Source: Symbiodinium natans (taxonomy: Eukaryota; Sar; Dinophyceae; Suessiales; Symbiodiniaceae). From it: a stretch of DNA of 64,000 bases. The DNA lies in NCBI GenBank assembly GCA_905221605.1, contig CAJNDS010002141.1:299378-363377 (forward strand). The letters run 5' to 3'. Below the pieces are notes generated by a model. The model did not search any database. It was not told the origin of the DNA and saw nothing but the letters and a program-made list of their open reading frames with translations. Below are positions 32,970-44,100 of the stretch, piece after piece. The position numbers and the translations under genes are program-made. Numbering within the stretch: position 1 is the stretch's first letter; every line of letters starts with the position of its first letter.

Positions 32970-33313
32970 AGCCGTCTCAGGAGGTGTCGGATTCCGCGGA
33001 GGCTGTGCCGGCGCCCTCTGCCCGAAGCTCAGAGCTCTGTCAGAAGGGGCTTCGTTGGGGTTTAGGGTTTAGGATCAGAGAGCGGCAGCGCAACAAGTTT
33101 CCAAGCATTCGCTCTCCTACAAAGTCGCCAAGAGGCCAGGAGTATGCACTTGCGTGCTGCAAGTCGTGCTTGCCACGTCGAAATGTTCAGGTTGCTTCCA
33201 CAGGAAGTCAACGCTGTTTGTGCTGTGTGCGTATGACCCCCGATGTGGTACGGCGCCCTCAAAATAAAGAAGCACCCCCCCCCCCCCCCCCCCCCCCAAA
33301 AAAGAGGCCTTGA
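32970..33313 (+). CDS. Unassigned reading frame containing two in-frame telomere-type heptamers
   Basis: Open from the cag acceptor region near 32979: SDSAEAVPAPSARSSELCQ, then GLRWGLGFRI, RERQRNKFPSIRSPTKSP, then CCKSCLPRRNVQ..CLCCV. The GTTTAGGGTTTAGG at about 33060-33073 is read through as LGFRI. The paired CC/CxxC residues might bind metal, but no family is recognised. It ends in a poly-C run at 33276. Confidence 0.35.
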
Positions 33314-33890
33314 TTGAGAGAAGTACTATAGGCGTCGGAAGAACTACGAATAGTATTCCCTTATGGCCCCTATTTAAGTATACTTGGAGGTTCAGGCTAC
33401 TTATGACTCCAATTATGACTGTACTTGTAAGCCCTCTAAGTCCGGGCCTAAACCCTAAACCCGAAACCCTAAACCCTAAACCCTAAACCCTAAACCGGGC
33501 CGTAGACTGATTATGGGGGCCAGAAGGACCGGCTCTAGGGTCAAGGGCCAGTCCAAAGCTTCAGCTGGTCTGAAAGTGCTTTTGGGTCAGCCCTGAACCC
33601 TGCACGTTGTTGGAATGTCCCTAAGCCCTAAACCCTAAACCCTAAACCCTAAGCCCTAAACGTGCCACACTAAACCCTACACCCTGTGAGCCGTTGGTTC
33701 AGGGCCAGGGCCGGGAGTTGTTGGGCTTCAGCTTACAGTAAACCCCAACAAGTTGGAAACCTTTTGAAGGACAAATCGTGCTGGGACTCCCAAGACTTTA
33801 CTCTTAGGGGCTAAGGCTATTGAGTTTCCAACCTTTTGGCTTCTACTATAGTTTCGGATCTTGAGGCCTAGGCTTCACGGGCCAACCTAA
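33314..33890. repeat. Non-coding stretch with family-B fragment
   Basis: A family-B fragment lies at about 33376-33440 (atacttggaggttcaggctactt...gactgtacttgtaag); C-type repeats at 33450-33500 and 33625-33660. The sequence 33700-33880 is unique, with no exon recognised. Confidence 0.5.
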
Positions 33891-34492
33891 ACCCGAAATC
33901 ACTACGCCCCTAAACCCCTAAACCCGAAACCCCTAAACCCTAAAACTCTAAGCCCCTAAACTGCCAAGCCTAAACCCCTAAATCCCGAAACCCCTAAATC
34001 CCTAAACCCCTAAACCCCTGAACCCCTAAACCCCTCTACACCCCTAAACCCCTATAAACCCCTAAACCCCTAAACCCTAAACCCCTAAACCCCTAAACCC
34101 TAAACCCCTCAACCCTTTAAACCCCTAAACCCTAAACCCCTAAACCCCAAACCTTAAACCCCTAAACCCCTAAACCGATCCGATGACATCTTGCATAAAC
34201 CCCTAAACCCCTAAACCCCTATATCCTTAAACCCCTATATCCCTATATCCCTAAACCCCTAGACCCCTAAACCCCTAAACCCCTAAACCCCTAAACCCCT
34301 AAACCCCTAAACCCCTAAACCCCTAAACCCCTAAACCCCTAAACCCCTAAACCCCTAAACCCCTAAACCCCTAAACCCTAAACCCTTAAACCCTAAACCC
34401 TAGATCCCTAAACCCCTAAACCCCTGAACCCCCTAACCCCAAACCCTAAACCCTAAACCCCAAACCCCAAACCCCAAACCCCAAACTCCAAA
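33890..34492. repeat. CCCCTAAA (8-mer variant) array
   Basis: Nearly pure CCCCTAAA from 33905, best at 34255-34380 (about 16 perfect units), then CCCCAAA. An octamer version of the telomere-type motif, locally homogenised. Confidence 0.92.
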
Positions 34493-34585
34493 CCAATCTG
34501 GAGCCGGAACCTGTGCCTTGCAGCGACAACTCAACGAGGCCTCTCCAGCTGCGTCCCGCAGCCAAGGTGCCCCAGGCTGGTTTAG
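34493..34585 (+). CDS. Unassigned candidate exon
   Basis: A GC-balanced island (34493-34580) open in two frames (SGAGTCALQRQLNEASPAA or LEPEPVPCSDNSTRPLQLR) between a CCCCAAA array and a TTTAGGG array. Unassigned. Confidence 0.25.
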   Translation, partial: PIWSRNLCLAATTQRGLSSCVPQPRCPRLV

Positions 34586-34589
34586 GGTT

Positions 34590-35110
34590 TAGGGTTTAGA
34601 GTTTAGGGTTGAGGGTTTAGGGCGTAGGGTGCCCCAGGCTGCATTTGGTTAGATTGGGGCTTCTAGGGCTGCTTTCTGGGTTTATAGGGTTTCGGTTTAG
34701 GGTGTAGGGTTTGGGATTTAGGGTTCATAGGGCACATAGGGTTTTTGTTTATAGGGTTCGTAGGGTGCATAGGCTTCATAGGCTTCACAGGCTTCATAGG
34801 CTTCATAGGGTTTATGCTACTATTTGCTTAAGACCCCCCGCCCCCCCCCCCCCCCCCGAAAGCATATGAAACAATATTCTTCCTGACAAGGTTAATATAG
34901 GGATTACGGTTTATAGGGTTGCGTGGGGTTTGTAGGCTTTATAGGCTTTTTGAGCTTCATCGGGTTTCAGGTTCATAGGGTTTTATGGGGTTTACAGGGT
35001 TTATAGGGTTTATAGGGTTTATAGGGTTTATAGGGTTTATAGGGTTTATAGGGTTTATAGGGTTTATAGGGTTTATAGGGTTTATAGGGTTTGGGGGTTT
35101 TCAGGGTTCA
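34590..35110. repeat. G-type degenerate repeats, poly-C, and TTTATAGGG array
   Basis: TTTAGGG-type 34580-34630; 'cataggcttcataggctt' repeats 34740-34810; ttgcttaagaccccccgcccc poly-C element 34815-34858 (shared with 28258); a TTTATAGGG 9-mer array at 34990-35094 (about 11 units). Confidence 0.85.
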
Positions 35111-35115
35111 CGGGG

Positions 35116-35172
35116 TCAAAAATCACAGCGGAGTTAGAGCCAGCCCTTATGTTCAGCGATATGTTGGATACC
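35116..35172 (+). CDS. Unassigned short exon candidate
   Basis: AAAATCACAGCGG onward reads KITAELEPALMFSDMLDTYS, then EG and an in-frame TAG. Protein-like but short. TTTATAGGG repeats lie upstream. Confidence 0.3.
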
Positions 35173-35373
35173 TACTCTGAAGGTATATAGTAAGCATATT
35201 TCAAACCTAAACCCTAAACCCTAAACCCTAAACCCTTATAAACATGCTACCGCGTCAGGGGGCACAGCTGACCCCTTGTGACGAGTACAGAGTTGTGGGA
35301 CGCAGGTGGCCCCCCTAGACCCCTAAACCCCCAAACCCTAAACCCTAAACCCTAAACCCCAAACCCTAAACCC

Positions 35374-35520
35374 TAAACGCTTATTCTTTTAAGCCCCTTC
35401 TGAACGCGCGCGCTTCTGCCGCTGCTCCACGAGGAGCCTTCGGCTTCGAGTTCCTTCCTGGCGGCCGGCTGCTGCCGGTGCGTGGGCCTTGGGATTCAAG
35501 GGCTTAAAAGAATAAGGGTT
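35374..35520 (+). other. Terminal exon candidate enclosed in a perfect 17-bp inverted repeat
   Basis: CTTATTCTTTTAAGCCC (about 35380-35396) and its exact complement GGGCTTAAAAGAATAAG (about 35500-35516) flank a GC-rich segment. The segment reads LLNARASAAAPRGAFGFE, then FLPGGRLLPVRGPWDSRA, then TAA. Outside the 17-mers, CCCTAAA repeats on the left and TTTAGGG repeats on the right extend the potential stem. No family recognised. Confidence 0.45.
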
Positions 35521-35694
35521 TAGGGTTTAGGGTTTGAGGTTTAGGGTTTAGGGTTTGGGGTTTAGGGCTTAGGGTTTGGGGTTGAGGGTTTCTCGGTTGC
35601 TACCCCTATTCTTTGAAGGACATGCGCGGGGGGGCAAAATAGTGCCCGTCCCCTTATATTGTAAAACAGGCTTTTGGGTTTAGCCTGACATTGA

Positions 35695-36020
35695 GGGCAA
35701 ACAAAGACGAGGAGCATCAACGAACACCCAGCAGGGCGGCAAGGGCCAGGAGGCCCAGACCACTGCCCAGACAGGCACGGCCCGTCCCGATCCCACACCA
35801 AACCAGCAGCAGCCGGCGGCCCATCCCACCACCGAGAACTCCCAGGACCATCAGGATTGGCAGACCCGAGACGATGATTGGTCGGCGTGGTGGGGTGGTT
35901 GGCAGAAGCAGGGTTCTTCCTGGAGTCAGGCAGATTGGTCCGAGTGGGACCGCGACCAGCAGGAAGGCAAAGGGGCCTTCCAGCATGATCGGCAGAATCT
36001 TGTTTGCAAACATTTTTTTC
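35695..36020 (+). CDS. Q/W-rich exon of unknown protein
   Basis: One frame is open for about 108 codons: NTQQGGKGQEAQTTAQTG, then NQQQPAAHPTTENSQDHQD, then DDDWSAWWGGWQKQG, then SSWSQADWSEWDRDQQ. It ends with a CAG|GTGAAT donor at about 36020. Low-complexity, rich in Gln, Asp and Trp. I recall such W-rich linkers in dinoflagellate proteins, but no named family can be given. The opposite strand is also open but has no protein features. Confidence 0.5.
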
Positions 36021-36970
36021 AGGTGAATGTTGGTGCTCGCTGAATTCAATGAGGATTGCATGATTTGATTGAGAGGACTGCCCAATTGGGGCTTGTTCTA
36101 AATTGTTAGACTCTTTTCTGAATCTCTTGTAGCATCTTCCTCGTAGTTGCCATAGTTTATCAGGCTGTGGGTGGGATTTGGGGTGGTTTAGGGTTATGGA
36201 CCTATGGTAATGCAGTCGCGAGATCCAGACTCGTGCCCCTAAGGTTGTACCCCTAAGGCGCTTCCCTTTCATGTACTCCTAATATGGCCCTTGTATTCCC
36301 TTAGGGATCCTCAAACAGGGACCCCAAAAACCCAAGGGTACAACCTCCAGGACCCAAGGTAGAACCCCTAGATTCAGTGGGGGTAGGGGGAGGGGGGGGG
36401 GGGGGGGGGAGACGGAAACCCTAAACCCTAAACCCTAAACCCTAAACCCTAAACCCTAAACCCTAAACCCTAAACCCTAAACCCTAAACCGGTCCTAAGG
36501 ACCAAAAGAGCACTTCGGTTGCAAGCCCCAGGTCAAGGCTAAAATGCCGTATGTAGACGAAACCCCAACACCCCACAACCCAGACACAAGGAAGACCTAA
36601 ACCCCAAACCCTAAACCCAAAACCCTAAACCCTAAACCTCAAACCCAAAACCCGGACACAAGCAAGACCTAAACCCTAAACCTCAAACCCTAAAGCCAAA
36701 CTCCGGGCCCCAAGCCCTCAGAGCTGCAGAAAGAGGGTTTAGGGTTTGGGGTTTAGGGTTTAGGGTTTGGGGTTTGGGGTTTAGGGTTTAGGGTTTGGGG
36801 TTTAGGGTTTAGGGTTTAGGGTTACATTCGACCTGAGGCAGCGCCTTGCAGGGCCCAGACGCTTAGCCGCAGGCACGCGCGGAATCGCCCAGGCCGGTTG
36901 AGGGTTCCGGGTTAGGGTTTAGGGTTTTGAGTTTAGGGTTGGGGGTTTTGGGTTAGGGTTGAGGGTTTGA
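36021..36970. repeat. Poly-G tract, CCCTAAA and TTTAGGG arrays
   Basis: Unique 36021-36370 without recognised exon, G run 36386-36409, CCCTAAA array 36417-36491, C-type variants 36595-36700, G-type 36732-36822. Confidence 0.75.
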
Positions 36971-37256
36971 GGTTTTAAGATTTTTGAGGGTTTGAGGTTT
37001 TGAGGTATTGAGCTTTTGAGGTTTTGAGGTTTTGAGGTTTTGAGGTTTTGAGGTTTTGAGGTTTTGAGGTTTTGAGGTTTTGAGGTTTTGAGGTTTTGAG
37101 GTTTTGAGGTTTTGAGGTTTTGAGGTTTTGAGGTTTTGAGGTTTTGAGGTTTTGAGGTTTTGAGGTTTTGAGGTTTTGAGGTTTTGAGGTTTTGAGGTTT
37201 TGAGGTTTGAGGTTTTGAGGTTTTGAGGTTTTGAGGTTTTGAGGTTTTGAGGTTCA
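36971..37256. repeat. TTTTGAGG octamer array
   Basis: About 32 tandem copies of GAGGTTTT with one heptamer slip near 37205. This is a distinct, locally homogenised variant of the telomere-type motif. Long K-P-Q-N-L-like frames on the minus strand are its translation. Confidence 0.95.
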
Positions 37257-39125
37257 GGGTTGTGGCTGGAAGTTCACTGCTTTTTTTGTTTTCGTTTGTT
37301 GTTTTTGTTCTCGTGTGTGTGTGTGTGCACGTGTGGGGGAGAGACACGGCCCAGAAAAATGGGAAGGCCTTACTAGGCCGTCAAGCCACGTTCAATGGGT
37401 TTAGCTATTTGCGTCGACAAGGTTGCATTGCGGAAGTGTATTTCCTGAGCACCTGCTTCCTGACAGCCAATGGGCTTTAGCTTAATTAGGGTTTAGGGTT
37501 TTCCCTACACCCTAAACCCTAAATCCTAAACAATAAATCCTAAACCCTAAATCCTAAACCCTAAACCCTAAACCCTAAATCCTAAACCCTAAACCCTAAA
37601 CCCTAAACCCTAAACCCTTTGAGCCCCACACTGCTGTCCAGGGCATGTCGCTTGACCAGGGCACATAAGCATGGTGCCGCCTTGTCTGCTGGGCTTGGGG
37701 CGCAGGGTTTCGTAGGATTTGTTGGGAGGAGACAAGAACCCTGTGAGGCCGAAGCAAGCCTTTAAGCCCTCGTTAGGGTTTAGGGTGAGGGTTTAGGGTT
37801 TAGGGTTTAGGGTAGGGTTTAGGGTTTAGGGTTTAGGGTTTAGGGTTTAGGTTTTAGGGTTTAGGGTTTAGGGTTTAGGCTTAGGGTTAGTTTAGGGTTT
37901 AGGGTTCAGGGCGACAAAAGATGGCAACAGGCATCCAGGGCCCTGTAAAAGCCCGAATTCCTGCCCTTAGTTCTGAGTCCCTGGCTGGTCTTGCATCCTA
38001 AAAAGATACACACAGTCCTAAACCCTGCTCCCCAAACCCTAAACCCTAAACCCTTAATGAGAATCCTAACGCTCACAGCGATCGACAGTTGTTCAGAGTC
38101 TGGTTTTGCGGCCTTTTGGGCTTCGAGTCTTCAAAGGTTAAGTTACAGGGCCTTTCCCCGGCAAAAGACAAAAAACACATAACATGCCCCAAAACACGAT
38201 GCCCAAAAACGTGTCGTCGAACCACTTGAACCCTGAACCCCAACGCCCCATCGGCTCCTTTCCTTCAGGCCGCAACTGACAGCGGTTACAAGCCCCAGCC
38301 GCGCCCCGAGATTTTGGATCGTGTAATGTTGTAGGGGCCATAAGGGAATAATATTCGTGTTTTTTCCGACCCTATAGTACACGGGGGTAAGTTCCAATGC
38401 TGAAGCCTCGGCCTTACCTGAAGCTCAATTCCCCTACAAGAGTCGCCTGGTATGCGCTTTTTGTCGGGGCTAGAGGCGACTATTGCTAGGACCCAGGGTA
38501 GGCCCTTATTCCCTTTTTTGGAGGGTTTAGGTTCCCTTTCTAAGCGTCTTTGAACCGAAAAGGGTATCCTGTTTATTCCCATCTTGGGTCTAGATTATGG
38601 GTACTTCCGAGGGTCACGCTTCAATTGCAACCTCAACGTGCGCGAGGTGGGTTTTGGCCACCTGCTCCCGACTTCTATCCCCAAGTCCCGAAGGGTCAAC
38701 CCAAACCCTAAACCCCAAACCCTAAACCTTAAACCCTAGTTGGCCCCTCACCCTAAACCCCCCAAACAGAAGAGAGGCTGCTCCCAGCTTAGAAAGAACG
38801 CCTAAGTACCCAGCACATCCTCCCCTTCAAGGGACTAAAAGAGGGAGCCTTATAATGCCTTCTAAGGGGATCTGTAGGGGTTAGCTAGGGGTTATTTAGG
38901 GGCTATTTAGGTATATATAGGGACTAGATAAGGCTTAGGTATATAGGGACTACGTAGGGCTTAGGTATATGGGGACTCCATGAGGGGTCACTCCTTAGAC
39001 CCCTTAATCCCCTGTGAGGCCCCTAAACCCTAAACCCTAAACCCTAAACCCCAAACCCTAAACCCCAAACCCTAAACCCTAAACCCTAAACCCCAAACCT
39101 CAAACCCTAAACCCTAAACCCTCCT
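37257..39125. repeat. Mixed arrays, family-A introner, little coding
   Basis: C-type array 37503-37616, G-type array 37773-37905, C-type at 38695-38740 and 39010-39122. A family-A element lies at 38490-38590 (cccagggtaggcccttattccctttttt...aaaagggtatcc...tgggtctag). The stretch 38615-38700 has one protein-like frame (NCNLNVREVGFGHLLPTS). A repeat 'ggtatata(t)ggggact' cluster lies at 38905-38970. Nothing else recognised. Confidence 0.5.
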
Positions 39126-39520
39126 GTGAGGCTGCAGCAGCTGCTCTCAAACGCCGACCTCTTTGTCCGCACGCCCAGCTAACGGTCGACTGCGCTTTGA
39201 GCGCACGCAAGCTTGCACAGCTACAAGCAATGACTGAATAAAGGCAGAAGCAGGTGCATAATACATATATATATATATATATATATATATGTTTATGTAT
39301 ATGTACATGTATATGTATATGTATAGATTATATGAAATTTAATATTATATATGTGCATGTATATGTGCATATGGTAGCTACATAGATGTACGTTTATATT
39401 TGATGTCGACACTTACGCACGCACAGACGCTTGTGTAATGTTATGATTTATTTATATTTACATTTATATTTATATTTATATTGACATTTATTTATTTATG
39501 TAGTTATAACCTATAAATTC
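39126..39520. other. Short terminal exon candidate, then AT-rich microsatellites
   Basis: After a tgtgag acceptor at 39130, GCTGCAGCAG onward reads RLQQLLSNADLFVRTPS and then TAA (about 39182). It may be the last exon of an unknown gene, with AATAAA at 39237. The region 39262-39500 is AT-rich with (TA)n, TGTATA and ATTTAT repeats. Confidence 0.4.
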
Positions 39521-39643
39521 TAGACTGCTAAGTCCTAGGGTTCCGGTCCTCAACACAACTGGAAAAGCTAGATAAGAGTCCTGAAAGCCTCACGGGAGGC
39601 TCGGAAAGTGGTTCAGGGCACGCTGGTTTAGAAGAATCACTGG

Positions 39644-39943
39644 GTGCACTTGCTGGTAATGAAGGCACGTTTTTGCAGTGGACCTTTGCGGGCCTTCCAT
39701 CAGAGCAGCAGTCAAGATGGCGAGCAGGTTGTTCTGAGCTTGACAACAGAAGACCGTCGCCGAATCTTACAAGCCGCTGACGACTTGCTTGCAGATGACG
39801 TGAGTGCCACACCCACGGCCGTTGGGGTTGCGAGACGCATGGGGGCGTCGGCAGTCGACCCTGAGGCTTTGAGAGCAGTTTTGCGATGGCGGCGGCAAAA
39901 GTTTGGCAAGTCCACCCAGGAGGACAATCAGAAGATGACTTAG
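39644..39943 (+). CDS. Unassigned terminal exon, helical/basic protein
   Basis: Open to TAG at 39941-39943. The best protein-like part is VLSLTTEDRRRILQAADD, then LLADDVSATPTAVGVARR, then VDPEALRAVLRWRRQKFG. Upstream an alternative frame (GTFLQWTFAGLPSEQQSRW) is also open, so the exon probably starts after one of the AGs near 39720. No family recognised. Confidence 0.45.
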   Translation: MHLLVMKARFCSGPLRAFHQSSSQDGEQVVLSLTTEDRRRILQAADDLLADDVSATPTAVGVARRMGASAVDPEALRAVLRWRRQKFGKSTQEDNQKMT

Positions 39944-40596
39944 CAAGCTCTGCTCCGATGTGGTCCGATCCTCGCGGCCGCCCGCTCCACGTGGCACGGT
40001 GGAGCTTGCGTGTAGTTACGTGGGTGTCTGTGCTGATGCCGTTTTTGGGTTGAGCTTGCGCGGATGCATGCCGGCGGCGGTGTAGATGGCCTGTACCTTG
40101 CAGCCGATTGGACCTTCAGGGTGGATATATGCAAAAAGGGGTTTTGAGATTAGGGTGTAGTGTTTCGGGTTTAGGGGGCTAGTTATGAGGGCTTTGGGGC
40201 GATTAGGGTTCAGGCTCTAGGGTTTCGGGTTTAGGGGCTATTAGGGTTGTGGGTTTAGGGGCGCAACCAGAGCCCATATAGGGTGTAGGTTTTCGGGTTG
40301 GGGTTTTGGGTTTACCTCAACCCCCAAAATATGCAAAATAATGGCCCTTTTCAGGGTTTGGGGCTGTTTTTTTACATACTTTGAGGGTCCAGGTAGAGCT
40401 TTTGCCCACACATGTGCGAACCCCAGGCCTTTGTCGTTTCGGCTTTGGAACGCTTGATTGCCGGCCTTACAGGGGCTTTCAGGGACCAAACATAAGTACT
40501 ATAGGCTTTGGGAGTTGCGGCTGAGGGTTTAGGATTTCGGGTTTTAAGGTTTAGGGTTTAGGGTTTAAGGTTTAGGGTTTAGGGTTTAAGGGGCCT

Positions 40597-40929
40597 CTAG
40601 CCCCTGGAACGTTTTCGCAACCAAAGAAAGCTCAACATCCACAATGTGGCGTTTTCAAAAGGAAAAAAGCCTCAGGACCAGGAAGGTTCGAGAGCCCTTT
40701 GACTTCAGAAAGTCAAAATGTTCTAAACGGCCACGCGGATGCCACGGCGCAGCTTTTTGCGGAGAAGATGCAAATCGGCCATAAGGGCTACCGGGGTTTA
40801 GGGTTTAGGGTCCAGGGGTCAGGGCCAGGGGTGGAGGGCACTTCGGCTAAAAAGCAGGACCCCAGGCGAAGAATGTTGCGGCCCGTGCGCGCTGCGACGT
40901 CCACCCCGCAACCCTCAATACCCTACTAA
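40597..40929 (+). CDS. Unassigned reading frame with embedded heptamers
   Basis: One frame is open from about 40597 to TAA-type stop near 40929. It includes TSESQNVLNGHADATAQLF, then AEKMQIGHKGYRG, then continues through GTTTAGGGTTTAGGG as LGFRVQG. Lies just upstream of panC. Another frame gives a basic peptide from ATG 40643. Unassigned. Confidence 0.35.
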   Translation, partial: LAPGTFSQPKKAQHPQCGVFKRKKASGPGRFESPLTSESQNVLNGHADATAQLFAEKMQIGHKGYRGLGFRVQGSGPGVEGTSAKKQDPRRRMLRPVRAATSTPQPSIPY

Positions 40930-41127
40930 GCCTTATCCTAAACCCTATAAGCCCTAAACCCTAAACCCGAAACCTAAACCCTAAACCCTAAACCCTAAAC
41001 CCTAAACCCTATACCCTATAAACCCTAAACCCTAAACCCTATAGACCCTAACCCTAAACCCTAAACCCTAAACCCCAAACCCTAAACCCTAAACCCTAAA
41101 CCCTAAACCCTAAACCCTAAACCCTTC
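40930..41127. repeat. CCCTAAA array before the first panC exon
   Basis: About 25 units with CCCTATA interruptions. Confidence 0.92.
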
Positions 41128-41142
41128 CCCCGAATCCTCAAG

Positions 41143-44100
41143 GCCTGGCGTCGGCGAATGTCCGAGCAAGGCCGTCGAGTCGCGCCGACGCCTCGAAGTT
41201 TCGGGCCCTCCTAGGGATTGGGACTTGAAGGTTTTAGGGTTTAGGGTTTGGGGTTTAGGGTTTAGGGTTTTAGGGTTTAGGGTTTAGGGTTTAGGGTTTT
41301 AGGGTTTAGGGTTTAGGGTTGTAGGGTTGTAGGGTTCCTGGGCTTTAGGCCTTTAGGGTTTTAGGGTTTTAGGGTTTAGGGTTGTAGGGTTGTAGGGTTC
41401 CTGGGCTTTAGGCCTTTAGGGTTTTAGGGTTTTAGGGTTTTATGGTTTTTGGGTTTAGGGTTGTAGGGTTCCTGGGCTTTAGGCCTTTAGGGTTTTAGGG
41501 TTTTAGGGTTTTAGGGTTTTAGGGTTTTAGGGTTTTACGGTTTAGGGTTCAGGGTTGTAGGGTTTAGGGTTCAGGCTTTCAGGGTTGTAGGGTTTAGGGT
41601 TCAGGGTTTAGGGTTTTAGGGTTTTAGGGTTTAGGGTTCAGGGTTGTAGGGTTTAGGGTTCAGGCTTTCAGGGTTGTAGGGTTTAGGGTTCAGGGTTTAG
41701 GGTTTAGGGTTTTAGGGTTTTAGGGTTCAGGGTTTTGGGGTTTCAGGGTTTCATGGTTTCAAGGTTAGGGTTTCAGGGTTGTGGGGTTTAGGGTTTAGGG
41801 TTTCAGTGTTTCAGGGTTTCAGGGTTTCAGGGTTGTAGGGTTTAGGGCTCACCCTTGGAGGCTTCTAGGGTTCAGGGTTCAGGGTTGAGGTTGTTTTGCC
41901 GGGTTTAAGGTTCAAGGCTAAGGCGTTTCAGAAGGATTCATGGGGTTTAGTTCAGTTTTGGGGGGCGATTCAGCTTAAACCTCTCTGTTTGTCTGTATTT
42001 CGAGGTCATAAGCTAGCTTGGAGTTTGGGGTTTAGGGTTTAGGGTTGCAATGGTCTTGGTCTCGCGCTGCAAACCGCGAACGTGCGCTTGCTTGCATGAT
42101 GTCGTATTATCCTCAGCTCCCCCCCCCCCCCCCAACCTTGGGCCTTGAAGGGGTTCGTATGGGGTAGCTTTGGGGCCCAAGTATCTACTACATGGGCAAA
42201 TGGACCCTGAGGGCCAAGCAACCCTGAACCCGCCGAGCAAGAGAAATATGCCCTAAACCCTCCGAAGAAAACAGCGACAAATCATTACCCTCCCTAAACT
42301 CTAAACTCTAAACCCCAAACCCTAAACCCTAAACCCTAAACCCCAAACCCTAAACAAAAATGATTACCCTCCCTACACTCTAAACTCTGAACCCGAAACC
42401 CTAAACCCCAAACCCTAAACCCTAAACCCTAAACCCTCTTTTCTCCCCAGGCTGGTGCCCACCATGGGCAACTTGCACGAAGGCCACCTGGAGCTGGTGG
42501 ACGCAGCCCTCGAGCGGGCAGACGAGGTGGAGGGTTTTGGGGTTTAGGGTTTGGGGTTTAGAGTTTGGGGTTTAGGGTTTGGGGTTTAGGGTTTGGGGTT
42601 TAGGGTTTGGGGTTTAGGGTTTAGGGTTTGGGGTCTAGGGTTTGGGATTTAGGGTTTGGGGTTTAGGGTTTGGGATTTGGGGTTTGGGTTTTAGGGTTTG
42701 GGGTTTAGGGTTTGGGGTCTGGGGTTTAGGGTTTGGGGTTTGGGGTTTGGGGTTTAGGGTTTGGGCTTTGGGCTTTGGGTTTGGGGTTTAGGGTTTGGGG
42801 TTTAGGGTGTTTGGGGTTTAGGGTCTGGGTTTGGGCTTTGGGCTTTGGGTTTGGGGTTTAGGGTTTGGGGTTTGGGTTTGGGGTTTAGGTTTTGGGGGTC
42901 TGGGGTTTAAGGTTTTGGGGTCTAGGGTTGAGGGTTTAGGGTTTGGGGTTTAAGGTTTGGGGTTTAGGGTTTGGGCTTTGGGGTTTGCGTTTCGGGGTTT
43001 TGGTTTTGGGGTTTAAGGTTTAGGGTCTAGGGTTTGGGGTTCAGGGTCTAGGGGAATGGGGGTGTACAGGGCTTCGATGGAGTCTAGGTTCATAGGGTTT
43101 GGGGTTCAGACGGCTCGGGGTTTGTAGGGCTTAGAGGGTGTTAGCTTCATGGGATGTAGGTCTTCGGGTGTATAGCGTTATGAGCTTGCTCAGGGCGATT
43201 GTGGGTTCAGGGTTTTAGGGTGGCGCGGCGCATTGTGTTTGCAGTCCGCGGTTTTCTTATGGGGTTGAACGGGTGTGTTGAAATATGTACATATATATAG
43301 AGGATCTATAGGATACATGAGGTGCCCAGGGCGTACTATGGGGTTTTGGGTTTGTAGTCTAGGGCTTTGCCGCATGTTTGGACAGTTTGTGGTTCAGGGC
43401 CGAGGGGCGCAAATCTTGAGCATGTTCTCTACGCCTTACTCCAAAAAAAACATGGGGATTATTCTTATAGTTCAAGGTGTATTGCTTAAGCTTAATTCAG
43501 CGATTGTGGGGGCTTTCGGGCTTCAGGATTGAGGGGGTTTGGGCTTGGGGCTTTAGGTTTTGAGGTAGTTGTGGGTGTTGGAGTGAAGGGCATTGGGAGG
43601 GCCGTTTGTTCTCCAGCCAACTTTCCCCCTAAACCCTAAGCCCTAAACCCTAAACCCTAAACCCTATAACCCTATAACCCTATAACCCTATAACCCTATA
43701 ACCCTATAACCCTATAACCCTAAACACAAGCCTGAGACTGGCCTTGGGCAGAAACGGAATGCTCTAACTACCCCGCCATACCCGAACACGGCCCCAAAGT
43801 GTCCACAACCAATGGTTTCGGGTTTAGGGTTTAGGTCTTAGGGTTTAGGACTTAGGGTTTAGGGTGTAGGGTTTGAGTTTAGGGTATTTTGGCCTTAGTT
43901 TGGGTGGGGGGGTGGGGAACCACAACTGAGAGAATTGGTGGTATGGTTTGCATATAGTATCATGTAGCATTGGTTTCCTTCACTGGCGCTTGAGCGCTGG
44001 GCAAGCTGCAAGGCCCAAACCCCAAATCCCAGCCCCAAATCCTCAGCCGTAAACTTCAAACCCAACCTGCCAAGTCGCGCCAGGCGATTGTATCAATTTA

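Noticed and set aside
35562-36272. A 236-codon minus-strand frame
   Set aside because: It is antisense to the Q/W-rich + strand frame, continues through a TTTAGGG array and has no family features.
36919-37347. Long minus-strand frame of K-P-Q-N-L repeats
   Set aside because: It is the translation of the GAGGTTTT octamer array; an 8-mer cycles through a 24-nt repeat and stays open by chance.
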